From Cohnella thailandensis (GTDB taxonomy: Bacteria > Bacillota > Bacilli > Paenibacillales > Paenibacillaceae), in assembly GCF_014212135.1 (NCBI RefSeq), contig NZ_JACJVQ010000024.1:248001-312000 (forward strand): 64,000 nt of DNA, written 5' to 3'. The position numbers were made by a program, and so were the translations under genes. Each line of letters opens with the position of its first letter. Positions within the stretch are counted from its first letter, which is position 1. Shown piece after piece: positions 1 through 8,301 of this stretch. Under the pieces are notes generated by a model. That model was given only the letters and a program-made list of their open reading frames with translations, ran no database searches and was not told where the DNA came from.

Positions 1-2
1 TG

Positions 3-1285
3 ACGGCACGTGCTTTCAAAGCAATGGAGAACGGCACATACACCGTGTTCGCGGCCGATTCTGCCGGCAACAAGACGGTCGAGACGATCGAGATCTCGAA
101 CATCGTAACCGATCAACTGACGATCTCGCTGACCCCGAGCGCGACTTCGCCTGTTAACGCCGCCGTGACCGTCACCGTTACGGCATCGGTACCCGGCGAA
201 GCTTCGGGCAACGAGCTAACCGCCCTGAAGTGGGTCCAAGGCTCTTATGTGGTCGGCGATTTCGCCGACCCGGACTTGGGGACGGATATCCCGGGAACGA
301 GAAAATTCCAAGCGACGGAAAACGGTACCTATACGGTCTATGCGGCCGATACCGCAGGCAACAAGAAGGCCGAGACGATCGAGATCAAGAACATCGTGAC
401 CGACTCGCCGACGATTGCGCTGATCCCGAGCGCAACGACGCCGGTCAACGACGTCGTACCCGTCACGGTTATCGCGACAGTCTCCGGTACTGCTTCCGGC
501 AACGAGCTCATCGCCCTGAAGTGGGCGGAAGGCTCGTATGCGGCCAGCGATTTTGCCGATCCGTCCTTCGGCACGGATATCCGGGAAGCGGGCGCTTTCC
601 AAGCGACGGAGAACGGCATTTACACGGTTTACGCAGCCGACGCCGCCGGCAACAAGAAAGTCGAGAGGATCGAGATCTTGAACATCCTGAGCGAGCTTCC
701 GACGATCACGCTGAATCCTGGCACGACTTCGATCGTGAATACCCCGGTGGAGATTTCCGTTGCCGCAACCGTCTACGGCGAAGAAGCGGGCAACGAGCTT
801 GCCGCATTGAAGTGGGCGGAAGGCTCTTATACGACCGGCGACTTTGCCGATCCGGCTTTCGGAACCGACATCAAGGAGGTTCGTACCTTCCAAGCGACGA
901 GGAACGGCACGTACACCGTTTATGCGGCCGACTCGGCAGGCAACCGGAAAGCGGCTGTCCTCTCGATCTCGAACATCGTGACCGAACTGCCGACGATCTC
1001 TCTGGATTACAGTCCTAAGGAATCCAATCAGGCGAGAGTGGACATCTCCGTGTCGGCGGCAGTTTATGGCGAAGAAAACGGGAACAGAATTGCGGCCTTG
1101 AAGTGGGCTGAGGGAGAGCTCGGTGCGAGCGCCTTCGATGACACGGCCTTCGGGACGGACGTGCCGGAATCGGGCCTGATCAGCGTCTCCCGGAACGGCA
1201 AGTATACCGTTTATGCAGCCGATAGGGCGGGCAACAAACGGACGTCAACGATCGAGATCTCGAACATCGGTACGGCCGTGACGCC
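3..1285 (+). repeat. 291-bp in-gene tandem repeat, five copies
   Basis: The motif AACGG(C/T)A that starts each unit occurs at 30, 321, 612, 903 and 1194, an exact 291-bp spacing (97 codons) throughout. The last unit is partial and the first is cut by the window edge. The copies differ at many third positions, so the array is fairly old or under drift at synonymous sites. Confidence 0.95.
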
Positions 1286-2264
1286 ATCGATTCCTTCGTT
1301 GCCGGTGGATCCGTCCTTGTTGGATGATTATCGCTTCTACCTAGTACCCGGACAAGAATATACCTTGCGGATCAAGGGGATCACGCTGCAGATCCCTGCC
1401 GGAGCAATCACGCAGAGCATGTCGATTGCGATGAAGAAAGCAACGGGTGACGCGAAGAAGCTGCTTGGTTCCGATCAGACTCTGCTTAGCGACGCTTTCT
1501 CGCTAACGAAGGACGTGGAAGGCAGGTTTGCCCTTCCGGTTCGGATTAGCATTCAATGGACGGCCAGCGAGCTAGGCGCCGACGAGCGGCCGGGACTGTT
1601 CTATTATGACGAGACGGCCGGGCAATGGGTGGAGATTCCGAGCGAATACGACGGCAAAACCGTTACCGGACAGACCGATCACTTCACCTTGTTCGCCGTT
1701 CTTCCTGTTGCCAAGAACGAGCAACCGACCTTCGGCGATATCGCTGGCCACTGGGCGGAGAAGGAGATCCAAGACGGCTTGGCCCGCGGCTGGGTGAACG
1801 GATACCCGAACGGTACGTTCCTTCCGAACAAGGCCGTCTCCCGCGCGGAATTCGCGGTCATGCTGAGCCAAGCTCTGAATTTAGCGGACGGAGAGCCGCT
1901 TACGTTCGCCGACCGGGTGAGCATTCCGGCTTGGGCATCCCAAGCGGCGGCAAGCGTGGTGAAGGCGGGAATCCTCAGCGGCTATGGCGACCATACGTTC
2001 CGCCCGAACGAGAACATCACCCGGGAAGAAGCGACCGCAATGCTGGCAAGAGCGGCCGGGCTGGCCGCGGCCTCGACTCCTCGGACCTCGTTCGCGGACG
2101 ATGCCGCCATCGGCAACTGGGCCAAATCTTACGTCCAGGCCGCGTTCGACGCCAAGCTGGTTCTGGGCCAAGCCGGCAATCGGTTCCAACCGCAGGCGTC
2201 CACCACTCGCGCGGAGGCGGTAGTGCTTCTGCTGCGGCTGGCCGCATACCTCAAGCTTTCTTAA
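3..2264 (+). CDS. S-layer homology (SLH) surface protein, 5' end outside window
   Basis: The reading frame is open from base 3 and the first visible residues (TARAFKAMENGTYTV) already match the repeat unit, so the ATG at 24 is internal and the gene starts upstream of the window. It contains five copies of a 97-residue repeat (ENGTYTVYAADxAGNK ... GNELxALKWAEGSY ... FGTDI), probably an Ig-like fold. A ZU5-like segment follows (about bases 1320-1700: LRIKGITLQIPAGAIT ... FYYDETAGQWVEIPS). Three C-terminal SLH domains follow (FGDIAGHWAEKEI; FADRVSIPAWA; FADDAAIGNWAKSYV), which normally bind pyruvylated secondary cell wall polymer. It is therefore an exported, cell-wall-anchored protein. The lost N-terminus should hold the signal peptide and any catalytic or adhesive domain. 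A strong terminator follows the stop. Confidence 0.9.
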   Translation, partial: TARAFKAMENGTYTVFAADSAGNKTVETIEISNIVTDQLTISLTPSATSPVNAAVTVTVTASVPGEASGNELTALKWVQGSYVVGDFADPDLGTDIPGTRKFQATENGTYTVYAADTAGNKKAETIEIKNIVTDSPTIALIPSATTPVNDVVPVTVIATVSGTASGNELIALKWAEGSYAASDFADPSFGTDIREAGAFQATENGIYTVYAADAAGNKKVERIEILNILSELPTITLNPGTTSIVNTPVEISVAATVYGEEAGNELAALKWAEGSYTTGDFADPAFGTDIKEVRTFQATRNGTYTVYAADSAGNRKAAVLSISNIVTELPTISLDYSPKESNQARVDISVSAAVYGEENGNRIAALKWAEGELGASAFDDTAFGTDVPESGLISVSRNGKYTVYAADRAGNKRTSTIEISNIGTAVTPSIPSLPVDPSLLDDYRFYLVPGQEYTLRIKGITLQIPAGAITQSMSIAMKKATGDAKKLLGSDQTLLSDAFSLTKDVEGRFALPVRISIQWTASELGADERPGLFYYDETAGQWVEIPSEYDGKTVTGQTDHFTLFAVLPVAKNEQPTFGDIAGHWAEKEIQDGLARGWVNGYPNGTFLPNKAVSRAEFAVMLSQALNLADGEPLTFADRVSIPAWASQAAASVVKAGILSGYGDHTFRPNENITREEATAMLARAAGLAAASTPRTSFADDAAIGNWAKSYVQAAFDAKLVLGQAGNRFQPQASTTRAEAVVLLLRLAAYLKLS

Positions 2265-2290
2265 TTCGCCAGACGGCGGCTCCTATCGAT

Positions 2291-2345
2291 AGCCCCTCTC
2301 AGACGAGACCCTTGGCAACAAGGCTCGTCTGCGAAGGGCTATTTT
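2291..2345 (+). terminator. Rho-independent terminator of the SLH gene
   Basis: AGCCCCTCTCAGACGAG pairs with CTCGTCTGCGAAGGGCT across a loop, followed by ATTTTA. It lies 27 bases after the stop codon. Confidence 0.8.
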
Positions 2346-2360
2346 ACTAGCCTGATGATT

Positions 2361-2530
2361 ACTGAGCGAAGGGGAGAAGAAGCCTAAGTCAGGCAGACGT
2401 AAATCAAAGAGGTGCACCGGATGCACCACATATGCGAAACTAGCAGACAAAGAGTCAAAGAGGTGCACCGGATGCACCACATGCGTGAGCGCCGAAGCAA
2501 CTTCACTCTCCCTGAGCGAAGGGGAGAAGC
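2361..2530. repeat. Intergenic repeats: 51-bp spaced dyad pair and CTGAGCGAAGGGGAG copies
   Basis: TCAAAGAGGTGCACCGGATG starts at 2404 and again at 2455, 51 bases apart. The core GGTGCA-CCGGA-TGCACC is a dyad. CTGAGCGAAGGGGAGAAG occurs at 2362 and 2512, with relatives near 26579 and 26627. No convincing gene lies between 2346 and 2751. Confidence 0.7.
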
Positions 2531-2625
2531 GGCCTAACGGAGCCCGATCGAGCCCGCTGAATCCATCGCGGCAACGACATTCTCCCGCAGTACGCAATAG
2601 AACAAAATGATGCATTTTCCTCTGA

Positions 2626-2650
2626 GGCTGCCTTACGGGCGGCTTTTTTT
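2626..2650 (+). terminator. Terminator-like hairpin upstream of the permease operon
   Basis: GGCTGCC and GGGCGGC form a six- to seven-pair stem with one G-T pair around TTAC, followed by a run of seven T. No gene precedes it closely on the plus strand, so it may end read-through from 2264 or act as a leader attenuator for the permeases. Confidence 0.5.
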
Positions 2651-2751
2651 ACATGGATTTGTAGCATGAAGTCGATGGTTTTGTTCCTTATTGGAACACG
2701 GCTCGCTTGATAGACTGGACGTATCCCAAGAAGAAGCGAGGATGAAACGAT

Positions 2752-3633
2752 ATGAGAAACAACTGGATGAGGAGACAGCGTCTGCTGGGATATGTATTCA
2801 TCGGACCGAGCATGCTCGGCATTCTGCTCTTCTTCTTGATCCCCGCGGCTTACTCTTTCTACCTGATGTTCACGAATTACAAGTTCATGAGTCCGAACGT
2901 GGATTTCGTGGGTTTCGATAACATCAACCGGCTGCTGCACGACGATCTGTTCTACAAGTCCCTGAAGAATACGATCGTATTCCTGCTCGCCGTTCCGGTA
3001 TCGGTCGCGCTCGGCTTTCTGGTCGCGGTCGTCCTGAACGAGAGAATCTACCTGAAGAAGCTGCTCCGCGGGTTGTACTTCATGCCTTACATCACGAGCG
3101 GTGTGGCGGTCGCCTTCGTCTGGATGCTGCTGTTCCAGCCGAAGCAAGGGCCGATCAACGGCCTGCTCCGAAGCATCGGCATCGATAATCCGCCGGGGTG
3201 GCTGTCGACGACGACTTCCTCGATGTACGCGATCGATATCATCTGGGTGTGGTTCATGCTCGGCTATAACATGATCATCTACCTGGCGGCGCTTCAAGAG
3301 GTGTCTCCGGAGCTGATGGAGGCGGCGAAGATCGACGGGGCGAGAAGAAGCCAAATCCTGCGCAAAATCATCTGGCCGCTGGTCAGCCCCACGACGTTCC
3401 TGCTGCTCGTCACCGGCCTCATCATGTCGATCAAGACGTTCGGCATCATTCAGGCGATCACCCAAGGCGGGCCGGGCAACAGCACGACGATCCTGTCCCT
3501 CTACGTCTACCAGAACGCCTTCCGCTATTACGATATGGGATACGCTTCGACGATCTCGTGGGCGCTGTTCGCGATTATCCTGATCATTACGGCGGTCCAA
3601 TGGATCGGTCAGAAAAAATGGGTTCACTATTAA
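2752..3633 (+). CDS. Carbohydrate ABC transporter permease (MalF/UgpA type)
   Basis: This 293-residue integral membrane protein has six predicted hydrophobic segments. It carries the permease EAA signature EAAKIDGARRSQILRKIIWP at about residues 188-207, where the ATPase docks. It belongs to the CUT1 sugar permease family, which pairs with a second permease, a lipoprotein receptor and an ATPase that is often a shared MsmX-type protein. The ATG follows GCGAGG. The partner permease starts 30 bases downstream. No sugar-binding lipoprotein or ATPase gene is present nearby, so the substrate cannot be read from the cluster, and a receptor would have to be encoded elsewhere. Family assignment is firm; the substrate is unknown. 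Confidence 0.88.
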   Translation: MRNNWMRRQRLLGYVFIGPSMLGILLFFLIPAAYSFYLMFTNYKFMSPNVDFVGFDNINRLLHDDLFYKSLKNTIVFLLAVPVSVALGFLVAVVLNERIYLKKLLRGLYFMPYITSGVAVAFVWMLLFQPKQGPINGLLRSIGIDNPPGWLSTTTSSMYAIDIIWVWFMLGYNMIIYLAALQEVSPELMEAAKIDGARRSQILRKIIWPLVSPTTFLLLVTGLIMSIKTFGIIQAITQGGPGNSTTILSLYVYQNAFRYYDMGYASTISWALFAIILIITAVQWIGQKKWVHY

Positions 3634-3663
3634 ACGCCGAGACGAAGAAAGGAGGAACCCCGC

Positions 3664-4509
3664 ATGGAGCTTAAACGACGCATGAACTGGGATGTGCCGA
3701 AGCGTCTGGTTATCACGGTCATTATGCTGGCTTTTGCGATCATCATGGTCGTTCCGTTCATTTGGATGCTGACGACTTCCCTTAAGACGCCTACCGAGGT
3801 GTTCGAATATCCGATCAAGTGGCTTCCCGCCCATCCGACCTGGGACCACCACGTCAAGGTGTGGACCGGCGCGAAGAGCTTCGGAACGTACTATCTCAAC
3901 TCGCTCAAGATCGCCGTTATCGGCACGGTCGGGGCGACCTTCATCTCGGCCTTCGCCGCGTACGGGTTCTCCCGGATCGAGTTCAGGGGGCGCAACGCGC
4001 TCTTTATGGTCTACCTGTCGATGATGATGATTCCGCCGCAGGTGCTGTTCGTGCCGAAGTTCATCATGTTCGAGTGGGCGGGCATCTACAATACGCATTG
4101 GGCTCTGATTCTCCCGGGCTTCTTCACGATCTTCGGCGTGTTCATGATCCGGCAGTTCTTCCTGTCCATTCCGCACGAGATCTCCGAATCGGCCTTCATC
4201 GACGGAGCGGGCCACTTCCGCATCTTCCTGCGGCTTATTCTGCCGTTGGCGAAGCCGGCTCTCGCGACCCTGGCGATCATCGACTTCTCCTGGCAATGGA
4301 ACGATTACGAGAACGCGCTGGTATTCCTTATCGACGAGAGGCTGTACACCGTGCCGCTGGGCCTGCAAAACTTCATTCTCGAGAACATGATCGATTACAA
4401 CGGCATGATGGCGGCCGCTTCGGCGGGCATCGTTCCGATGATTCTGGTCTTCATTATCGGCCAGCGCTTCATCATACAAGGCTTGACCAATTCTGCTGTC
4501 AAAGGGTGA
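3664..4509 (+). CDS. Carbohydrate ABC transporter permease (MalG/UgpE type)
   Basis: This 281-residue partner of the preceding permease has an N-terminal membrane segment, the typical TTSLKTPTEVF start of the periplasmic loop, and an EAA-like loop ESAFIDGAGHFRIFLRLILP at about residues 175-194. The C-terminal QGLTNSAVKG ending is characteristic of MalG-like proteins, and the family's usual length is about 275-295. GAAAGGAGG is a near-ideal ribosome binding site. The stop lies only 8 bases before the oxidoreductase start, and that gene's Shine-Dalgarno sits inside this one, so the three genes form one operon for uptake of a sugar and its oxidation. Confidence 0.88.
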   Translation: MELKRRMNWDVPKRLVITVIMLAFAIIMVVPFIWMLTTSLKTPTEVFEYPIKWLPAHPTWDHHVKVWTGAKSFGTYYLNSLKIAVIGTVGATFISAFAAYGFSRIEFRGRNALFMVYLSMMMIPPQVLFVPKFIMFEWAGIYNTHWALILPGFFTIFGVFMIRQFFLSIPHEISESAFIDGAGHFRIFLRLILPLAKPALATLAIIDFSWQWNDYENALVFLIDERLYTVPLGLQNFILENMIDYNGMMAAASAGIVPMILVFIIGQRFIIQGLTNSAVKG

Positions 4510-4517
4510 GTGCCAAC

Positions 4518-6767
4518 ATGCGTAGCGAGACGATTCAATCCGATATCACGGTCGTCGGAGGAGGCTTGTCCGGCGTCTGCGCCGCCGTCGCGGCCGCGCG
4601 GCTCGGCAGGAAGGTAGCGCTTGTCACCAACCGCCCCGTGCTCGGAGGCAACTCCAGCAGCGAGGTTCGGGTATGGGTGTGCGGCGCTACCGCCCACGGG
4701 ACGAACCGGTACGCCCGGGAGACGGGCATCATGGGCGAGATGTTCGTGGAGAACCAGTACCGCAATCCGGAAGGCAACCCTTATCTATGGGACCTGGTCG
4801 TTCTGGAGACGGTGCGGGCGGAGCCGAACATCCGGCTGTTCCTGAACACCGACGTGCACGAGGTGGAAGCGGAAGGCGGCGAGGACGATCGCCGCATCCT
4901 GTCGGTGACGGGCTGGATGATGGGCTCGGAACGAAGAATTCGATACGAAAGCCCCATCTTCCTCGATTGCACGGGCGACGGACTCGTCGGGTTCCTGGCG
5001 GGCGCGAAGTATCGGCTGGGGCGCGAGGCGTCGCACGAGTACGGCGAGGAGTGGGCGCCGGAGACGGCGGACGACATCACGCTCGGCAGCACCTTGCTTT
5101 TCTACACGCAGGATGCCGGCAGGCCGGTCAAATTCGTGCCCCCTAGCTTTGCGAAGGACATCACTCAGACCCCGATCCCGATCAAGCGAGTTATCCGCAG
5201 CGGGGATTCCGGTTGTCATTATTGGTGGATCGAGTGGGGCGGCGAGCTGGACACGGTCCACGACAACGAGCGCATTCGCGACGAGCTCTGGTCGGTCATT
5301 TACGGCATCTGGGATTATATCAAGAACTCCGGCCAGTTCGACGCGGAGACGATGACGCTCGAGTGGGTCGGATCGATTCCCGGCAAAAGAGAGTATCGCC
5401 GCTTCGTCGGGGACTACGTGCTGAACCAGAACGACATCATCGGGCAGCAGCCGTTCCGCGACCGGATCGGCTTCGGAGGCTGGTCGATCGACCTGCACCC
5501 TCCGCAAGGAATGTACGCGGCGGAGAGCGGCTCGAAGCATATGCACGCCGACGGCATCTACCACATTCCGTACCGTTCGCTCTACTCGGCGAACGTCTCG
5601 AACATGCTGTTCGCCGGCCGGAACGTGAGCGCCACGCACGTGGCTTTCGGCACGACGCGGGTCATGGCGACCTGCGCCGTCATGGGCGAAGCGGCGGGCA
5701 CGGCGGCTGCCATCTGCGCGGAGCTTGGCCTTACGCCTCGCCAGGTTCACGAGAAGGAGCTCGGCCGGCTGCAGCAGACGATGCTGAAGCAGGACGCTTC
5801 GATCGTAGGAGTGGCTAACGAGGATGCAGAGGATTTGGCTCGGCAGGCGAAGGTGCGGGCTTCCTCGACAAGGACCCGGATCGCGGTGGAGCAGGGCGCC
5901 GCTTCGTATCCGCTCACGCAGGACGCGGCCATTCTGTTCCCGGTCGATCCGGAGCTTAAGGGGTTGGAGCTGCTGGTCGACGCGGATTCGAACACCGAGC
6001 TGACCGTCGAGCTGTGGGACACGGGACGGCCGGAGAATTATGTTCCGCATCGGCCGGTAGCGAGCGCCGTCGCATCGGTGGCTGCCGGATCGAACCGATG
6101 GGTCGCGTTCGACCTGGAATGGAAGCCGGATCGGGCGCAGAACGCGTTCGTTATCGTAAGGGCTAACGAGAAGGTACGGCTGTACCAGTCGGAGGAGCCG
6201 TTCACGGGAGTGCTTGCCTTCGAGAACAAAGCCGTTCTTAACGCGGTTAAGGACCTGGAGGATAAGGACGACAGCCAGCTCGTCGTCGCTTGGAGCATGA
6301 AGAAGCTCGTGCGCAGGCCGTTCTGCTTCCGGACGGGCTCGGCAACGTCCGCCTATGAGCCGACCAAAGCCGTTGGCGGCTATAAGCGGCCTTACGGCGG
6401 CCCGCAAATGTGGGTGTCCGAGCCGCTTACCGACGGCGGCGAAGAGTGGTTGGAGCTGAGCTGGGATCGTCCGGTCGAGCTTCGGGACGTTCGGGTTACG
6501 TGGAACGACGACGTCAACGAGGACCTGATCAATCTGCATCACCACCGGACCCCGTTCGAGGTCATTCCGGAGCTGGCGAAGGCGTACCGGGTAGAAGCGA
6601 GAGTCGCCGGCGAGTGGAAGACGATCGCTTCGGCGGACGGCAACCGCCGCCGGACGGTGCGCCATGCGCTGGGCGAAGCCGTCGCCGCGGACGCCGTGCG
6701 CGTCGTCGTCGCGGAGACGAACGGAGCGGCCTGCGCGGAGCTGGTCGAGATTCGAGTTTATTCGTAA
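4518..6767 (+). CDS. FAD-dependent oxidoreductase with C-terminal galactose-binding-like domain
   Basis: About 749 residues. The N-terminus has a Rossmann FAD motif (VVGGGLSG, residues 12-19) followed by NRPVLGGNSSSEVR, typical of the FAD_oxidored (PF12831) family that sits in carbohydrate-use operons. Further matches are FLDCTGDGLVGFLAGA and FAGRNVSATHVAFGTTRVMA. From about residue 600 there is a beta-rich region resembling a discoidin/galactose-binding fold (WLELSWDRPVELRDVRVTWNDD). I start at ATG 4518 because everything upstream in this frame is an out-of-frame reading of the permease and AAAGGGTGAG sits at the right distance. No signal peptide is seen, so it is probably cytoplasmic, acting on the sugar or glycoside imported by the upstream permeases. 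The substrate is not determinable. Confidence 0.85.
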   Translation: MRSETIQSDITVVGGGLSGVCAAVAAARLGRKVALVTNRPVLGGNSSSEVRVWVCGATAHGTNRYARETGIMGEMFVENQYRNPEGNPYLWDLVVLETVRAEPNIRLFLNTDVHEVEAEGGEDDRRILSVTGWMMGSERRIRYESPIFLDCTGDGLVGFLAGAKYRLGREASHEYGEEWAPETADDITLGSTLLFYTQDAGRPVKFVPPSFAKDITQTPIPIKRVIRSGDSGCHYWWIEWGGELDTVHDNERIRDELWSVIYGIWDYIKNSGQFDAETMTLEWVGSIPGKREYRRFVGDYVLNQNDIIGQQPFRDRIGFGGWSIDLHPPQGMYAAESGSKHMHADGIYHIPYRSLYSANVSNMLFAGRNVSATHVAFGTTRVMATCAVMGEAAGTAAAICAELGLTPRQVHEKELGRLQQTMLKQDASIVGVANEDAEDLARQAKVRASSTRTRIAVEQGAASYPLTQDAAILFPVDPELKGLELLVDADSNTELTVELWDTGRPENYVPHRPVASAVASVAAGSNRWVAFDLEWKPDRAQNAFVIVRANEKVRLYQSEEPFTGVLAFENKAVLNAVKDLEDKDDSQLVVAWSMKKLVRRPFCFRTGSATSAYEPTKAVGGYKRPYGGPQMWVSEPLTDGGEEWLELSWDRPVELRDVRVTWNDDVNEDLINLHHHRTPFEVIPELAKAYRVEARVAGEWKTIASADGNRRRTVRHALGEAVAADAVRVVVAETNGAACAELVEIRVYS

Positions 6768-6820
6768 GACAACAGGCACGGAAGGTGGGGATAACGACCT
6801 TCCGTGCCTTGTCGTATTTT
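6768..6820 (+). terminator. Strong terminator of the permease-oxidoreductase operon
   Basis: GACAA-CA-GGCACGGAAGGT pairs with ACCTTCCGTGCC-TTGTC across a ten-base loop and is followed by GTATTTT. It directly follows the stop codon. Confidence 0.85.
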
Positions 6821-7015
6821 AACGGAACGTAGAGCCCTTATATGGCACAGAATGGTTCGTTTACGATTTTAACGGAACCTACAGCCCTTATTTCGATTAA
6901 AAACCATCCAATCGAGGCGATTACGAAAGAATAACGTCTCTAGCTTCCGTTAGAATTCAAAGCGACTCCATTTAGGGCAAATAAGGGCCGTCACTTCCGT
7001 AAGCCGCAGTTGTCG
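6820..7015. repeat. 195-bp MITE-like dispersed element, copy A
   Basis: The element starts TAACGGAACGTAGAGCCCTTAT and ends ATAAGGGC-CGTCA-CTTCCGTAAGC, so its ends are inverted relative to each other. A second copy lies at 18847-19041 with the same internal order: an internal TTTTAACGGAACC, then ATAACGTCTC, then TTCCGTTAGAATTC. It has no coding potential. Flanking target duplications are not obvious. Confidence 0.85.
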
Positions 7016-7034
7016 AAGGAGCTAGTCCGGCAAC

Positions 7035-7574
7035 TTAATGTGCTAGCGCTTCGATCGGCCGGCGGATGAGCTCAGACAATCGTTCCGCTTCGGCGGCGAG
7101 GTAGTCGTCCGTCCCTTTATCGGCATTGTAGGTGACGAATACGGGGAGATAAGTCCCGTTGCACTTGGTAATCGTGCGCTGAATGGGCCTGAGCAGCTCG
7201 CTGATCGTAAACTCGTTATCTCCTCCCGACCGGTAGGATTCGGCCGTGCCTCCGGCCGCCGTTACGATCATGAACTCTTTTCCCCTCAAGCGGTCGCCCC
7301 CCGTTCCGTAAGCCCAACCGAAGGTAAACACGTCGTCGAACCATTTTTTCAGAAGCGGCGGGCAGCTATACCAGTACAAGGGGAATTGCAGCACAATCCG
7401 ATCGTAAGCCAGCAGCAGCCGTTGTTCTTTCTGCGCATCGATATGCCAGTCCGGATATTCCGTATAGAGATCCCGGTACAGGAGGTTCTTTTCTTCCTTC
7501 AGCTTCTTCGCTAAGGTCCGGTTCGCCCGCGACCTGCTTAAATCGGGATGCGCGGAAATGACCATGATATTCAT
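7035..7574 (-). CDS. NAD(P)H quinone oxidoreductase, flavodoxin-like (KefF/MdaB family)
   Basis: This 179-residue protein starts MNIMVISAHPDLSRSRANRT, the FMN-phosphate loop of the flavodoxin_2 family. QFPLYWYSCPPLLKKWFDDVFTFGWAYG follows at about residues 84-111, and GKEFMIVTAAGG near 120. These enzymes reduce quinones or azo and nitro compounds by two electrons using NAD(P)H, protecting against electrophiles. It is a cytoplasmic protein of normal length for the family. It is transcribed away from an HxlR-type regulator across a 195-bp intergenic region with palindromes, the usual arrangement for quinone-responsive regulation. Confidence 0.88.
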   Translation of the reverse strand: MNIMVISAHPDLSRSRANRTLAKKLKEEKNLLYRDLYTEYPDWHIDAQKEQRLLLAYDRIVLQFPLYWYSCPPLLKKWFDDVFTFGWAYGTGGDRLRGKEFMIVTAAGGTAESYRSGGDNEFTISELLRPIQRTITKCNGTYLPVFVTYNADKGTDDYLAAEAERLSELIRRPIEALAH

Positions 7575-7662
7575 CGATGTACTCCTCCCTTACTTTTCGT
7601 AAGCCTTGATTCGTTTCCCATTATCGGGGAGATCCCGCCGATTGAGAAGTACGCATATTTAT

Positions 7663-7710
7663 CGTACTAGTACGGAGAAACGTACTAGGTCCTTTTCAGG
7701 GGAGTACTCC
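7663..7710. promoter_or_regulatory. Candidate HxlR operator region
   Basis: The divergent intergenic region holds a perfect palindrome CGTACTAGTACG (7663-7674), a repeat of its half-site CGTACTAGGT (7681-7690), and a second perfect palindrome GGAGTACTCC (7701-7710). HxlR proteins such as YodB bind TACT/AGTA-containing dyads, which these resemble. Confidence 0.55.
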
Positions 7711-7769
7711 TGGCGCCGAAGGATTTTTGGTAAAATGAAACCATCGATTACCGGACGGGAGATGAGAGC

Positions 7770-8150
7770 TTGGAGAGGGACAACGGCAAAACCGTCAGAA
7801 CGCAGGGAATCCTATCGACGCTTCAGGTTATCGGTGGCAAGTGGAAGCCTCTTATCTTGTTTATTCTGCTGAATGAGGGGACCAAGCGGTTCGGGGAATT
7901 GCGAAGGAAACTTCCGAAGGTGACGCAGGGCATGCTGGCCAATCAGCTTCGGGAGTTGGAACAAGACGGGTTGATTATTCGTACGGTCTACCCCGAAGTT
8001 CCGCCCAAAGTCGAATATTCCCTATCCGAGCATGGGAGCACCCTCAGTTCGATCCTGACCGACATGTGCGGTTGGGGCTTCGGGCATATGGCTTTTATGG
8101 AGGAAGAGAACGGCAAGACGGATTCGAAGAAGGTTAAGGCTCGGGGCTGA
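7770..8150 (+). CDS. HxlR-family winged-helix transcriptional regulator
   Basis: This 126-residue protein has the HxlR core: LQVIGGKWKPLILFILLNEGTKRFGEL, then MLANQLRELEQDGLIIRTVYPEVPPKVEYSLSE. The start is TTG at 7770, chosen because GGGAGATGAG sits six bases upstream and no in-frame ATG precedes the domain. The N-terminal cysteine used as a redox sensor by YodB and HypR is absent; the only cysteine visible is near the C-terminus (DMCGWG), so sensing may differ. It probably controls itself and the divergent quinone reductase. The winged-helix family call is secure; the inducer is unknown. Confidence 0.87.
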   Translation: MERDNGKTVRTQGILSTLQVIGGKWKPLILFILLNEGTKRFGELRRKLPKVTQGMLANQLRELEQDGLIIRTVYPEVPPKVEYSLSEHGSTLSSILTDMCGWGFGHMAFMEEENGKTDSKKVKARG

Positions 8151-8301
8151 CCATGGCGGTTGCCCGCTTGGAGGCAGTCATTGATCTTAGGTGCGTCTAA
8201 ACTCCCGATTTTGTCCAAGATAGTGGCAGAAAGAACCATTGAACCGAGACCCGAATTCCTCCGTCTAATGGTTAAATAAGCGTTACTGCAAAGGGAGATG
8301 G

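Noticed and set aside
2503..4479. Long minus-strand frame opposite the sugar permeases
   Set aside because: Its product is Arg/Asp/His-rich low-complexity sequence typical of the complement of GC-rich genes, and the plus strand encodes two recognisable permeases.
4785..6779. 664-codon minus-strand frame opposite the FAD oxidoreductase
   Set aside because: Shadow of the plus-strand gene; no domain, no ribosome binding site.
8151..8301. Small gene between the HxlR gene and the DUF3298 gene
   Set aside because: No frame with a ribosome binding site is seen in this 150-base gap.
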